This document shows, piece by piece, positions 17,878 to 26,682 of a stretch of 64,000 bases of DNA. The notes beneath the pieces were generated by a model, which worked only from the letters and a program-made list of their open reading frames with translations, ran no database searches and was not told where the DNA came from. The position numbers and the translations under genes are program-made. Positions within the stretch are counted from its first letter, which is position 1. Each line of letters opens with the position of its first letter. This DNA is from Paenibacillus sp. (GTDB lineage: Bacteria > Bacillota > Bacilli > Paenibacillales > Paenibacillaceae). The stretch covers positions 23,140-87,139 of the forward strand of contig JAIRVF010000135.1 of the NCBI GenBank assembly GCA_031254035.1, in the 5' to 3' direction.

Positions 17878-18156
17878 GTCCTGAGAAATATCGAGAAAAG
17901 TCTAATTTTGTCGATAGGGCTTTAGTCCCAAAAAAGTAGGACGAATATCTGAAATGTTGATGCAAAATCAGTTTGGAGAGAGTAGAATAAGATTATAAAT
18001 ACCAATTAAATTTCTCTTTATTGAATGCGCAAATTGAACTTATGATATGTGAGTTAAAGTAATTGCTCGTCGACCATTTTGAATTTTAGTTTATCAAGGC
18101 CGAATGTGGTGCCATAAAAGACACCTTTTTAACACGGTGTAAAGGAGCGCCTGCTA
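17878..18156. other. A+T-rich gap between rpsD and the GGDEF gene
   Basis: Part of a 508-bp divergent gap. It holds an inverted repeat TATCGA (17889-17894) / TCGATA (17911-17916), immediately followed by GGGCTTTAGTCCC, and then A+T-rich sequence. I cannot identify a convincing promoter for the downstream gene or a known c-di-GMP riboswitch. The ribosome site AAGGAG is at the right end. Confidence 0.35.
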
Positions 18157-20127
18157 ATGTCAGAACAACAAGATTTTTCAAGACATCAAAGCTTATTTCA
18201 GACAAATATCGAAATGGCGTCTCCTAATGATTCTTCTGATTTATGGTTGAAGGAGATGGACATTACTGAATATGATTTGCCATATATAAAGCAGGTTCTA
18301 GAGCAATCTTTTGAGGATTGGCGGAAGGAGACGGGACCGCTGCCTCTTTCGAAGCATTCCAGTTGGGCAATCATGGATTATAAGGGGGCTTATGCCACCG
18401 GTGAGAAATCGGTACAAGCATTGCTTGAGAGGTCCCATGCTGGACTGCTGCAGCATTGTTTGCAGTCTCATGAGCTGGTTTATGACGTGATTGATTTACC
18501 AGACGATCCGTTGTATGAAGAGAAGGCGCTATGCTTGGTGCCTATTCTGTCACGAAGCGGGCAACTGCTCATTGCCATACTGGCTTGCGCTCTCCCGCGG
18601 CATTTTGCCGATACATCCAGCCTAGATACAGTTGAAGCGACCGCCTTGCATTATCATTCCTGCTTTTTCAGGCGTTATGAATACATATTCGTATCCGATG
18701 TCATGAAGGTTCAAAAAAATGCCGAACGTGAAGCAAGCAGACGGTCGATACTTTTCCAGATCATGCAGCGGATGCATGACCAAATTGACGTAGGCACGGT
18801 GCTAACGGAAGTGCTGGACAGCATTGCCGTTCTGTATCCTTCCATTGAGCTCAGTCTTTTGATGTCACAGGACCACCAGCACAGCAATCCGAGGGTCAAG
18901 CCTTTAGTATTCCATCCATGGGGTGAGGACATATGTGTGCGAGCCTTTATGGACGGGAGGCTGATGATTCAGGACTGCAAAGAAGAGGATAACTTGGAAA
19001 TCGCTATTCCTCTTGGGGGTAAACAGGGCATATACGGCGTATTTCATTTGAAAATGACACAGGAACTCAAGGAAGATCTCGATCTGCAGTTGATTACGAT
19101 GATGATTGACACAGCCGGCAACGCCTTTGAAAACGCTAAGCTGTACGAACAGTCCAATCTGCTGATTCATGAGCTCCGTCTTATTAATGAATTGACGCAG
19201 CGGTTGAATCAGAGTTTGCAGCTTTCGAACATCTATGAGTTTGCGAATGAGGAATTGTTAAATATATTCAATGCGGACTATTGCTGCTTTCTTCAATTTA
19301 ATGAGGAGCGAAATATGCTGAAGGTCATGTCCTGTAACGTCCCTTCGCTATTGGAGGATTTTTTCAACAAGGATTATGGTTTCGGCGGGCTTGTATTCGA
19401 GAAGGAAGAACCAATCATCCTGTCCGATTATCATTTGAACATGAAGGTATCCTCCAAATTGATGGAGATCACAGGGTCCCAGTCCCTAATTGCGACACCG
19501 CTAACGTTAAACGGCAAGGTTATGGGAGCAATACTGCTGACGCACCGCAGCCCGCATTTCTTTTCCTACGACAACTATCGGCTGTTGCAAACGCTGGCGA
19601 GCCACATCGGCCTATCGGTCAGTAATGCGCTGCTTCATGCGGAGCTCCGGCGTATGGCGAACAGAGATATGCTTACTGACATGTATGCCCGGCATTACTT
19701 GGATGAAACGATTCAGAATTATCAGATAAATGATTTTTGCGGCTCATTGATCCTCTTGGACATCGACCAATTCAAGAAAGTGAACGACACGTACGGCCAT
19801 CAAAAGGGCGACAAAATATTGAAGCAGGTCAGCGAAATCGTGAAAACTTCTATCAGACCTATCGATATTCCCACACGTTGGGGTGGGGAGGAGCTTGCTG
19901 TATATTTGCCACAACTTGGCGTACATCAGGCGATGAAGGTGGCCGAAAACATCCGAGCGCGGGTAGCGGAGGAGACGGATCCAGGTGTAACCGTATCAAG
20001 TGGAATTGCAGAATGGTGCATCGTCGATGATCTGGTTAGCGTGGACAGCCTTTTTTATAGGGCCGACATGGCACTGTACCGCGCAAAAAACAGTGGCCGC
20101 AACCAGATTCAAATCGAAGACATTTAA
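18157..20127 (+). CDS. GAF-GGDEF diguanylate cyclase
   Basis: Soluble 656-aa signalling protein predicted to make c-di-GMP. The C-terminal GGDEF domain (about 495-656) has the active-site motif GGEEL (about 575-579) and an allosteric inhibition site RPID placed five residues ahead, the same spacing as in PleD. One GAF domain is clear at about 345-490 (NADYCCFLQF...GQSLIATPLTL-type strands); residues 180-330 may form a second, degenerate GAF. No membrane segment or EAL domain. AAGGAG lies 9 bases before the ATG. The signal sensed is unknown. Monocistronic, ending at a terminator. Confidence 0.9.
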   Translation: MSEQQDFSRHQSLFQTNIEMASPNDSSDLWLKEMDITEYDLPYIKQVLEQSFEDWRKETGPLPLSKHSSWAIMDYKGAYATGEKSVQALLERSHAGLLQHCLQSHELVYDVIDLPDDPLYEEKALCLVPILSRSGQLLIAILACALPRHFADTSSLDTVEATALHYHSCFFRRYEYIFVSDVMKVQKNAEREASRRSILFQIMQRMHDQIDVGTVLTEVLDSIAVLYPSIELSLLMSQDHQHSNPRVKPLVFHPWGEDICVRAFMDGRLMIQDCKEEDNLEIAIPLGGKQGIYGVFHLKMTQELKEDLDLQLITMMIDTAGNAFENAKLYEQSNLLIHELRLINELTQRLNQSLQLSNIYEFANEELLNIFNADYCCFLQFNEERNMLKVMSCNVPSLLEDFFNKDYGFGGLVFEKEEPIILSDYHLNMKVSSKLMEITGSQSLIATPLTLNGKVMGAILLTHRSPHFFSYDNYRLLQTLASHIGLSVSNALLHAELRRMANRDMLTDMYARHYLDETIQNYQINDFCGSLILLDIDQFKKVNDTYGHQKGDKILKQVSEIVKTSIRPIDIPTRWGGEELAVYLPQLGVHQAMKVAENIRARVAEETDPGVTVSSGIAEWCIVDDLVSVDSLFYRADMALYRAKNSGRNQIQIEDI

Positions 20128-20134
20128 CGAATGA

Positions 20135-20172
20135 ATGAGTGACCTGTATGAGAGGCAGGCACTCTTTTTTTT
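20135..20172 (+). terminator. Rho-independent terminator
   Basis: GAGTGaCCTG / CAGGcCACTC-type stem (reads GAGTG...CACTC) followed by eight T residues, just after the GGDEF gene. Confidence 0.8.
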
Positions 20173-20266
20173 GTGATGATACTCGTTGTGGGGTTGTTTT
20201 GTGTGCTAGCTGCATAATCTTTTTGGGGGAAGGCAAACCTAAGGCAAAATGTCATAGTAGAGGTAT

Positions 20267-21109
20267 ATGAAGATGAAAAATCGGAGCATAGGGCGACGAG
20301 TTGCGATAGTCTTGCTGTGTATGAGCACATGTATGTGGTTGGGAGGCTGCGGTCTTATAAATAATGACAATAATCCGGAGGAGTTATACATACAAACGCT
20401 TAGTGGGCTGGCCGGAGAGGATTCATTTACTTTCACCGGGAAAGCTGCCATCCGGACCCAGACGCAAAAAGGATTCCGGCAGAGCATCGCTTATAAGGGC
20501 ACTCTGACCGAGCATGACAAACTGACCATCCGGAGCATGCAGCCTGCACAAACAGCAGAAGCAGAAACTTCCAAACCGATGAAGATCAGCAATTATCATG
20601 CGGCTGAGTCCGGATTCCGCCGTCAGGATAGTCAGTGGATGCATTTATCCAGCAAAGGGGACGGCTTGATGAACTCATCTCTGGCGCGGTTTAATCCTCT
20701 GGCACAGCTTGATGCGATCAGCAGGCTTCCCAAACAGGTCAGAGAAGCTTCGAGTGCGGCACGAGGAACCAAGGTGCTCCGGATCGAACTGACGCCTACG
20801 GCAGCCAAACAATGGCTTTCGGAGCAGTTAGAGGGGGAAATGTTGACCATCCGGAAGCAGGCCGAGACAATGGACCAAATCCGTTCGTATCAGGAAAAAC
20901 GAAAGCTGGCGGATATATGGAATAAAGGCAACGCCCAAATGAAGCAAATGCTTGATCATTCCGAGTTTGGAATGGTTTATTACTTGACGATCGACAAAAG
21001 ATCCGGTTTACCGCTTAAGCTCTCTTCGGAAAGTAAGATCCGCTATCTCAATCAACACAACCAGGAGGAGCAGGAGACACTTGTAAATGACGTCTCTTTC
21101 GCTCCTTGA
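20267..21109 (+). CDS. Putative lipoprotein of unknown function
   Basis: 280-aa secreted protein with a lipoprotein signal peptide: basic RRV, hydrophobic stretch and the lipobox LGGC with the modified Cys at residue 28 (26 if translation begins at ATG 20273, which has better spacing to GAGG). The mature part has mixed alpha/beta character with segments FTFTGKAAIRTQ, TLTEHDKLTIR and GLPLKLSSESKIRY that resemble the curved beta-sheet of LolA/LppX-like outer-surface lipoproteins, but I cannot assign a family. It is monocistronic between the cyclase and the aminopeptidase. Function unknown. Confidence 0.7.
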   Translation: MKMKNRSIGRRVAIVLLCMSTCMWLGGCGLINNDNNPEELYIQTLSGLAGEDSFTFTGKAAIRTQTQKGFRQSIAYKGTLTEHDKLTIRSMQPAQTAEAETSKPMKISNYHAAESGFRRQDSQWMHLSSKGDGLMNSSLARFNPLAQLDAISRLPKQVREASSAARGTKVLRIELTPTAAKQWLSEQLEGEMLTIRKQAETMDQIRSYQEKRKLADIWNKGNAQMKQMLDHSEFGMVYYLTIDKRSGLPLKLSSESKIRYLNQHNQEEQETLVNDVSFAP

Positions 21110-21222
21110 AGATTTCTAGGTTTTCAGCTGACTGAAATGGAAGGAAGATGCTACAATAGTAAGCGATTAAAATTAACCTTTGTTCAAATACTTTTTGTGC
21201 GGGGTATGGGAGGAATAGATAT

Positions 21223-22338
21223 ATGCGTGATCCAAGAATTCAGAAACTGGCTGAAAATCTGGTCGGTTATTCGGTAAACGTTCAGCCGGGCGAAAATGTT
21301 CTGGTCGAAATGATTGGTCCTGAACGCGATTTGTTGAAGGCTATTATTGAAGAGGTACATAAACGCGGGGGAAATCCGTTTGTTGAACTGACGGACAGAT
21401 CCGTTCAGCGCGCCATGCTTATGAATGCGACCGAGGAGATGGTAAAGACCTGGGGTGAGCTTGATCTAGAACGCATGAAGAAGATGGACTGCTACATCGG
21501 CATCCGCGCCGGTGAAAACGTTAATGATCTTTCTGATGTGCCGGATGAGAAAATGCGCTTGTATAACACACTGTACAACCATCCCGTTCATAGCGGACAG
21601 CGGGTAAATCACACGAAATGGGTCGTGCTCCGCTATCCGAATGCGAGCATGGCGCAGCTGTCCAATAAAAGTACGGAAGCCTTCGAGGATTTCTACTTCG
21701 ATGTATGCAACCTGGATTACGCCAAAATGGACAAGGCCCAGGATCCGCTTGCAGAGCTGATGAGAAAAACGGATAAGGTCCGCATCGTTGGACCAGGCAC
21801 CGACCTTAGCTTCTCGATTAAAGGCATTGGCGCCACTAAATGCGCCGGCGAGAAAAACATTCCGGACGGCGAAGTGTACAGCGCACCTGTCCGTAATTCC
21901 GTAAACGGAACGATTAGTTACAATGCAAGCACCGTGTATCAAGGCATTACCTTTGAAAATATTAAATTTACATTCAAAGACGGTAAAATCGTTGAAGCAA
22001 CAAGCAATGATACCGAGCGGCTGAACCAAATTCTTGATTCTGACGAAGGCGCGCGTTATATCGGCGAGTTTGCAATTGGATTTAATCCGTATATTTTGCA
22101 TCCAATGAAGGATATTTTATTTGATGAAAAGATCGCAGGCAGCATCCACTTTACGCCGGGACAAGCTTATGAGGATTGTGACAACGGAAATCGTTCTTCG
22201 ATCCACTGGGATATCGTTTTGATTCAACGCCCGGACTACGGCGGCGGGGAGATTTATTTTGACGATGTGCTGATCCGCAAAGATGGCATTTTCGTCATTG
22301 ATGAGCTGAAAGGTCTGAATCCTGACCAATTGGTATAA
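21223..22338 (+). CDS. M29 family aminopeptidase (AmpS-like)
   Basis: Metallo-aminopeptidase of the thermophilic aminopeptidase family, releasing N-terminal residues from peptides in the cytosol. 371 aa. Expected family elements are visible: NVQPGENVLVEMIG near the N-terminus, the metal-site glutamate region GEKNIPDGEVYSAPV (about 208-222), and C-terminal His/Asp ligands in GEFAIGFNPYI, GSIHFTPGQAYED, SSIHWDIV and GEIYFDDVLIRKDG. GGGAGG precedes the ATG. It stands alone. Specificity cannot be judged. Confidence 0.93.
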   Translation: MRDPRIQKLAENLVGYSVNVQPGENVLVEMIGPERDLLKAIIEEVHKRGGNPFVELTDRSVQRAMLMNATEEMVKTWGELDLERMKKMDCYIGIRAGENVNDLSDVPDEKMRLYNTLYNHPVHSGQRVNHTKWVVLRYPNASMAQLSNKSTEAFEDFYFDVCNLDYAKMDKAQDPLAELMRKTDKVRIVGPGTDLSFSIKGIGATKCAGEKNIPDGEVYSAPVRNSVNGTISYNASTVYQGITFENIKFTFKDGKIVEATSNDTERLNQILDSDEGARYIGEFAIGFNPYILHPMKDILFDEKIAGSIHFTPGQAYEDCDNGNRSSIHWDIVLIQRPDYGGGEIYFDDVLIRKDGIFVIDELKGLNPDQLV

Positions 22339-22447
22339 TCTTTGAAAAAAGAACTATAAACCCTTGCACGAGTAAGCAAATTCAATGTATCATGAAAGTG
22401 GTAAAGCGAATATTATACCTGATACCAAAAGCTACGGAGGGATTCCA

Positions 22448-22693
22448 ATGTCCAGTAATAACGCAGCTGTAGTGGAGATCGCCCAAACAGCGGGCAAGTT
22501 TACATCTTCAATCGTTCTTCAGGCTGACAACAAGTACATCGATGTAAAAAGTATTCTGGGTTTGTTCACGACCCTTGTTAGCAATAAAGGCTATGAGCTT
22601 CATGTTCATGGTCCGGATGCGGATGAGGCTAAAGCGGCCATGAAAGAAGTGTTTTCCAAACACGATCTGAAAGTCGATGTTGTTGAAGACTAA
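22448..22693 (+). CDS. HPr-like protein without the phosphorylatable His region
   Basis: An 81-aa protein that aligns with HPr from about HPr residue 18 on: IAQTAGKF matches LVQTASKY, and IDVKSILGLFTTL matches VNLKSIMGVMSLG around regulatory Ser46. The N-terminal strand and the GIHARPA loop with phosphorylated His15 are missing; nothing upstream in frame restores them. GGAGG lies 7 bases before ATG 22448. So it cannot act as a PTS carrier as HPr does, but keeps the serine used by HPr kinase, like Crh, which also lacks His15. It might be a CcpA corepressor or a different regulator. Monocistronic with a terminator. Confidence 0.75.
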   Translation: MSSNNAAVVEIAQTAGKFTSSIVLQADNKYIDVKSILGLFTTLVSNKGYELHVHGPDADEAKAAMKEVFSKHDLKVDVVED

Positions 22694-22701
22694 ATCGCAA
22701 G

Positions 22702-22740
22702 GAAAAGCGTCTTGCCTGACTCCGGCAGGGCGCTTTTTTA
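22702..22740 (+). terminator. Rho-independent terminator
   Basis: AGCGtcTTGCC / GGCAggGCGCT imperfect stem and TTTTTT, directly after the HPr-like gene. Confidence 0.7.
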
Positions 22741-22871
22741 AGATTATAGTATAGTATTTATAGGTGGTTTTGTGGGGTTATTTAACGGAGGTTCTTGTAT
22801 TGGGCTTTGATTTCGTCTAATATTAGAGAAGAGAACCAGGGTGTTACTTTTGGACATAGGGGGGAAGATGC

Positions 22872-23165
22872 ATGACTTCTTCTGAACTGCAGGAACAGTT
22901 GAACATCAAAGCAATTAGTCTTCTACAAGAAGATGCAGATAAAATACAAAAGCTCATTGAAGTACAAATGGAGAATCTGGCAACCCGCTATTGCCCTCTC
23001 TATGAGGAAGTGCTGGACACCCAGATGTACGGATTTTCAAGAGAAGTTGACTTTGCGGTCAGAGCAGGGCTGCTTCCTGAAGCTGCAGGCAGACAACTTG
23101 TCAGCCAGCTTGAGCGTAATCTGGCGATCCTCTACGAGGCACTGAATAAGAAAGAAGCAGAATAA
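22872..23165 (+). CDS. ylaN: YlaN family protein (DUF1507)
   Basis: A 97-aa helical protein matching the YlaN family. The recognisable stretch is LQEDADKIQKLI, followed by RYCPLYEEVLDTQMYGFSREV with a conserved Cys and Tyr, then VRAGLL. In B. subtilis YlaN is needed for growth under some conditions and has been linked to iron metabolism; I recall this from family knowledge and cannot test it here. GGGGGGAAG lies about 5 bases before the ATG. The gene is single and ends at a strong terminator. Confidence 0.88.
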   Translation: MTSSELQEQLNIKAISLLQEDADKIQKLIEVQMENLATRYCPLYEEVLDTQMYGFSREVDFAVRAGLLPEAAGRQLVSQLERNLAILYEALNKKEAE

Positions 23166-23196
23166 GCCTGCTTCCACCCGCAAATCTGCATGATAA

Positions 23197-23234
23197 AAGC
23201 ATGAACTCCTTGTTTGGAGTCCATGCTTTTTTTG
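23197..23234. terminator. Terminator between ylaN and cax
   Basis: AAGCATGaACTCC / GGAGTcCATGCTT stem, then TTTTTTT on the plus strand and TTTTA on the minus strand; it may serve both convergent genes. Confidence 0.8.
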
Positions 23235-23250
23235 TCAATTGCGTGATAAG

Positions 23251-24321
23251 TTATACCATGAAGAAGGAAACGCCAAGAATCAAATAAACGACTAGCAGCA
23301 ACAATCCTTCATACCAGTTGGTTTTGCCATCCACAATAATGGATTTGGCGATAAACACCGATACCCCGATCGCCAGCAGTTCAATTACGGTGAATACGAG
23401 GTCCATCGTATTGCCGAAGAAAAAGCTTGCAAACACAAGTACCGGAGCGACAAACAAAGCGATTTGTAGACTGCTGCCCACGGCGATTTCCACGGCGGCA
23501 CCCATTTTGTTTTTCATCGCGAGGATGATCGCGGCGCTGTGCTCAGCGGCATTTCCGATGATGGCCACGAGGAATGCACCAACGAACAACTCGCTAAGGC
23601 CGAAGCGGCTGGTGAACATCTCCAGTGTTCCGACAAGCCATTCACTGATGAAAGCAACCATTACGGTAGCGATGATCAAATAAAGAATGGATTTGCCTCT
23701 CGACCATTCCGGAACATGCTCATGCGGGAGACCTTCTTCCGTATCCTCCGTAACATCAGAGAGGTAATTTTTATGCGTGATCATGGAGAAAATCAGCCAG
23801 GCGATGTAAGCCACGATCAGTATTCCGGCAACGATGAGGCTGAGCACCTTTGTATCGTTCGTCGTGATGGAATTGGTACTCAGAAATACGGCGGGAACAA
23901 ATAAGGCGATGACGGAGACAATCATAAGCGAACCGTTCATACCGGCAAGAGAGACGTTGAAGCTTTGTATCTTAAACTTCAGGCCGCCCGCAAAAATACT
24001 CAGACCAAGCACCAGTAGTAAGTTGCCAATAATTGAACCTGTCAAGCTGGCCTTAACCATATCGAATAAACCTTCTTTGACGAGGAAAATCGCGATGATC
24101 AGTTCAGCCGCGTTGCCAAAGGTTGCATTCAGGAATCCACCCAGCCGCTGACCTGCATAATGAGCCACGCTCTCGGTTGCTTTGCCTAGGAAGCCTGCTG
24201 TGAATATCACAGAAATTGCTGACAGAATGAACTGAAGCGTTGGGTCCCACCCCGCATAGTGCCCAATCGCACTTACTACAAAGAAAGCGATCAGTAAAAA
24301 AGGGAACAACCATTTTTTCAA
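23251..24321 (-). CDS. cax: Ca2+/H+ antiporter (CaCA family)
   Basis: Integral membrane cation/proton exchanger exporting Ca2+. 356 aa with about 11 hydrophobic segments. The two alpha-repeat signatures are present: GNAAELIIAIFLVKEG (about 68-83) and GNAAEHSAAIILAMKN (about 254-269), each with the ion-coordinating Glu. An acidic loop (TEDTEEGLPHEH) links the two halves. The start is TTG 24321 (reads MKKWLFPF) with GAGGTG 7 bases upstream. Together with the Ca2+-ATPase at 36 kb it gives the cell two calcium exporters in this window. Confidence 0.93.
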   Translation of the reverse strand: MKKWLFPFLLIAFFVVSAIGHYAGWDPTLQFILSAISVIFTAGFLGKATESVAHYAGQRLGGFLNATFGNAAELIIAIFLVKEGLFDMVKASLTGSIIGNLLLVLGLSIFAGGLKFKIQSFNVSLAGMNGSLMIVSVIALFVPAVFLSTNSITTNDTKVLSLIVAGILIVAYIAWLIFSMITHKNYLSDVTEDTEEGLPHEHVPEWSRGKSILYLIIATVMVAFISEWLVGTLEMFTSRFGLSELFVGAFLVAIIGNAAEHSAAIILAMKNKMGAAVEIAVGSSLQIALFVAPVLVFASFFFGNTMDLVFTVIELLAIGVSVFIAKSIIVDGKTNWYEGLLLLVVYLILGVSFFMV

Positions 24322-24471
24322 TTTTCGACACCTCTAATGATATGCAGGATAAAGATTCTTTTACAATATACCCAAAACATGTTGGATTGTAAACAAATCT
24401 TGAGGTTGGTATTTGCTTTTGGGCCCTGTAGGAATTACAATATTTATAATGAGATTGAAGGAGGATGGGAT

Positions 24472-24858
24472 ATGACTGAACAGCTTCAACTGGAGACGGG
24501 AACCATCCGGATATCGGATGATGTCGTATCGAAAATTGCCGGTCTTGCGGCACTGGAAACCCCGGGCATCGCTGCCATGTCGGGTGGACTATCCGAAGGA
24601 TGGGCCAAACGTCTGAGCGGGAAAAACGTGCAAAAGGGTGTTACCGTGGAAGTAGGGCAGCTTGAGGCGGCCATTGACCTGCGGATCATCGTTTTGTATG
24701 AAACGCCAATTCATGAGGTTTGCCGTATGCTGCAGTCAAATGTGCGGGAAGCAGTGGAAAGCATGACTGGCCTTCGGGTGGTTGAGGTCAACATCAAAGT
24801 TGAAGGCGTTGCTTTCAAGGATGATTTGATCGAAGACGCTTCGGTACGTGCGAAATAA
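24472..24858 (+). CDS. Asp23/Gls24 family envelope stress response protein
   Basis: 128-aa Asp23/DUF322 domain protein. Family features: LQLETGTIRISDDVVSKIAGLAALETPGIA at the start, followed by KGVTVEVGQLEAAIDLRIIVLYETPIHEV and the end GLRVVEVNIKVEGVAF. Proteins of this family sit at the membrane with AmaP or, as YloU, are encoded next to fakA. Here the fakA locus lacks a yloU gene, so this copy may fill that role. GGAGG lies 7 bases before ATG 24472; the frame runs upstream without similarity. Monocistronic, convergent with ftsW. Confidence 0.9.
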   Translation: MTEQLQLETGTIRISDDVVSKIAGLAALETPGIAAMSGGLSEGWAKRLSGKNVQKGVTVEVGQLEAAIDLRIIVLYETPIHEVCRMLQSNVREAVESMTGLRVVEVNIKVEGVAFKDDLIEDASVRAK

Positions 24859-24886
24859 TAAGCTGATATTAAGGTGAAAATGCAAA

Positions 24887-24924
24887 GAAAAGAGACTACA
24901 CGGACCTCCGGTAGTCTCTTTTAA
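24887..24924. terminator. Bidirectional terminator overlapping the ftsW stop
   Basis: AGAGACTAC / GTAGTCTCT perfect 9-bp stem with an 11-base loop and T runs on both strands. The stem contains the last codons and the TAG stop of ftsW. Confidence 0.8.
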
Positions 24925-26125
24925 CATTTACGGATTTGACAACTTCCTGTTTAGCAGGCTGATTGACCGATCTCGAAATGCTAAGCATAATTCCCATGGC
25001 GAACATCATGACGAGCAGGGAGGAGCCTCCATAACTGATAAAAGGGAGGGTAACTCCCGTGAGTGGGATAGTCTGCGAAACACCGCCGATATTAACAAAC
25101 GCCTGAATGGCGAACAGACCCATGATCCCGATGCCCACCAGCGTTCCAAAAGGGTCCGGACACCTGAGTGCGATAAGGATTCCCCGCCAAATGAAATAAA
25201 TATATACCAGCAGAAAAAGACTTGTTCCTATGAATCCGAATTCCTCCGCCAAAACGGGGAAAATGAAGTCATTGTACGGGTTTTTAATATAGTTCAGCTT
25301 TTGGATGCTTTTCCCGAAGCCTGTACCCGTCACCTGGCCATTCCCGATTGCTGTCAAGGCCTGGATCAAATTATACCCCGTATCTTCCGGGTCCTTAAAG
25401 GGGTCGATCCAGGCTGTAATCCGTCCTATTTTGTAATTTGTTGACTGTGTTTGTGGTACATCACTATGCGTTAAGGATTTAATTAGGTAGTTCGCCCCTA
25501 GCACAAGGCTTGCCCCAAGTACCAACAAGGCAGCGGAGCCCAGCATATGTTTTAGACTGGCGCCTCCCGCATAGATGATGATTGCACTGGTTGCCACGAG
25601 AATCAGGGTCGAGCCCAGATCCGGCTGCATCATGATCAGCCCGGCTACAAAGCCGACAATGACCATGACTGGAATATAACCCGTCCGTAAATCCCTGAAC
25701 CGCTCCCCTTTTTTGGAGATCAAGGCGGAGAGATACAGGATGATTGTAATCTTGGCAAGCTCCGTCGGCTGGATTCCGAGCCCAGCAATCTGCAGCCAGC
25801 TCGAGGCGCCGTTGATGCCTTTGGTAAAGGGTACGAGCAAAAGAAAAATTACGGTTACGAAAAACATGGGGACAAACAACTTTTTATATTTGCTGTAATG
25901 GATGTTCATGGCGATAAACATCACAAAGGTTCCGAGAATAGCCCATATGAACTGCTTTTTCGTGAAAAGAAGCGGGTCATTGTGGAATTTACTGCTGGAA
26001 ATGGTGAGACTTGAACTGGCGCTAAACACCATGACCAGCCCAAAACCGACCAACAGAAAAGTAAGGATAAGCAGTTGGAAATCCGGCGTCCCTTTCTTCC
26101 TCGGTTGGGGTTTTTCTTGATTCAT
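24896..26125 (-). CDS. ftsW: FtsW/RodA/SpoVE family lipid II polymerase
   Basis: SEDS-family peptidoglycan glycosyltransferase, 409 aa with 10 predicted membrane spans. Signatures: GINGASSWLQIAGLGIQPTE followed by KI (about 105-126, containing WL and the QPTE site), MMQPDLGSTLI, the catalytic-loop region DPFKDPEDTGYNLIQALTAIGNG, DFIFPVLAEEFGF and the closing GVTLPFISYGGSSLL. GVTLPF with ISYGGSS and the loop favour FtsW or SpoVE over RodA; the divisome-or-spore assignment is not certain. It lies 12 bp behind yugN on the same strand, so the two are probably one transcript. Confidence 0.85.
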   Translation of the reverse strand: MNQEKPQPRKKGTPDFQLLILTFLLVGFGLVMVFSASSSLTISSSKFHNDPLLFTKKQFIWAILGTFVMFIAMNIHYSKYKKLFVPMFFVTVIFLLLVPFTKGINGASSWLQIAGLGIQPTELAKITIILYLSALISKKGERFRDLRTGYIPVMVIVGFVAGLIMMQPDLGSTLILVATSAIIIYAGGASLKHMLGSAALLVLGASLVLGANYLIKSLTHSDVPQTQSTNYKIGRITAWIDPFKDPEDTGYNLIQALTAIGNGQVTGTGFGKSIQKLNYIKNPYNDFIFPVLAEEFGFIGTSLFLLVYIYFIWRGILIALRCPDPFGTLVGIGIMGLFAIQAFVNIGGVSQTIPLTGVTLPFISYGGSSLLVMMFAMGIMLSISRSVNQPAKQEVVKSVNVKRDYRRSV

Positions 26126-26137
26126 AAAGGACCTGCC

Positions 26138-26485
26138 CTAAGCTTCCAACGCAGCTTTGAATTGCTGGATCTTTTGATTGGCTGTGCTGAGTATCTTGGA
26201 TGGAATCGGAGTTTCGTATTCCAAGCCATGAGGGAAGGTCGTTTTACCCATGTAAACGGCTTCGATTTCAAGCACAGTGTCCGGCTTTTCCAGCTTTCCT
26301 TCTACGGCGCGTGTATTCATGCGCAGAAAGTATTCGGAGTTCGTGTCCTTGTCTTCGATTTTGTAATCGTATGTAGCGCGTGTGTATTCCCACTGCCAGC
26401 GTATGAATCCTGTCTTTTCAGCAACTTCGTCCATAAATGCCAGGTCACTTTTTTGGCCGACAAGCCCAGTGTTTTCGAAAATCAT
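26138..26485 (-). CDS. YugN-like family protein
   Basis: 115-aa soluble protein matching the YugN-like family. It has MIFENTGLVG at the N-terminus, a GFIRWQWEYTRATYDYKIED core and HGLEYETPIP near the C-terminus. The family has no known activity. A strong AAGGAGG lies 10 bases before ATG 26485. It is the first gene of a likely two-gene unit with ftsW, 12 bp apart; the pairing may only reflect cotranscription. Confidence 0.75.
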   Translation of the reverse strand: MIFENTGLVGQKSDLAFMDEVAEKTGFIRWQWEYTRATYDYKIEDKDTNSEYFLRMNTRAVEGKLEKPDTVLEIEAVYMGKTTFPHGLEYETPIPSKILSTANQKIQQFKAALEA

Positions 26486-26682
26486 CCTATAAAATCCTCC
26501 TTATTTAAATACCTGTAAAGTTCTTTAATCATGATATTATGTTTCAAGCACTTGTGCAAGCCTTCCCACTGCGGGAGACATACCTCATTTACCGTGTTTC
26601 TGTTACAATAGAAAAAAGGCATTGTAACCAAGTTGTGGAAACGAGGCGGCTCTATAATTCTAAGGTGAGAGGACGTATACAT

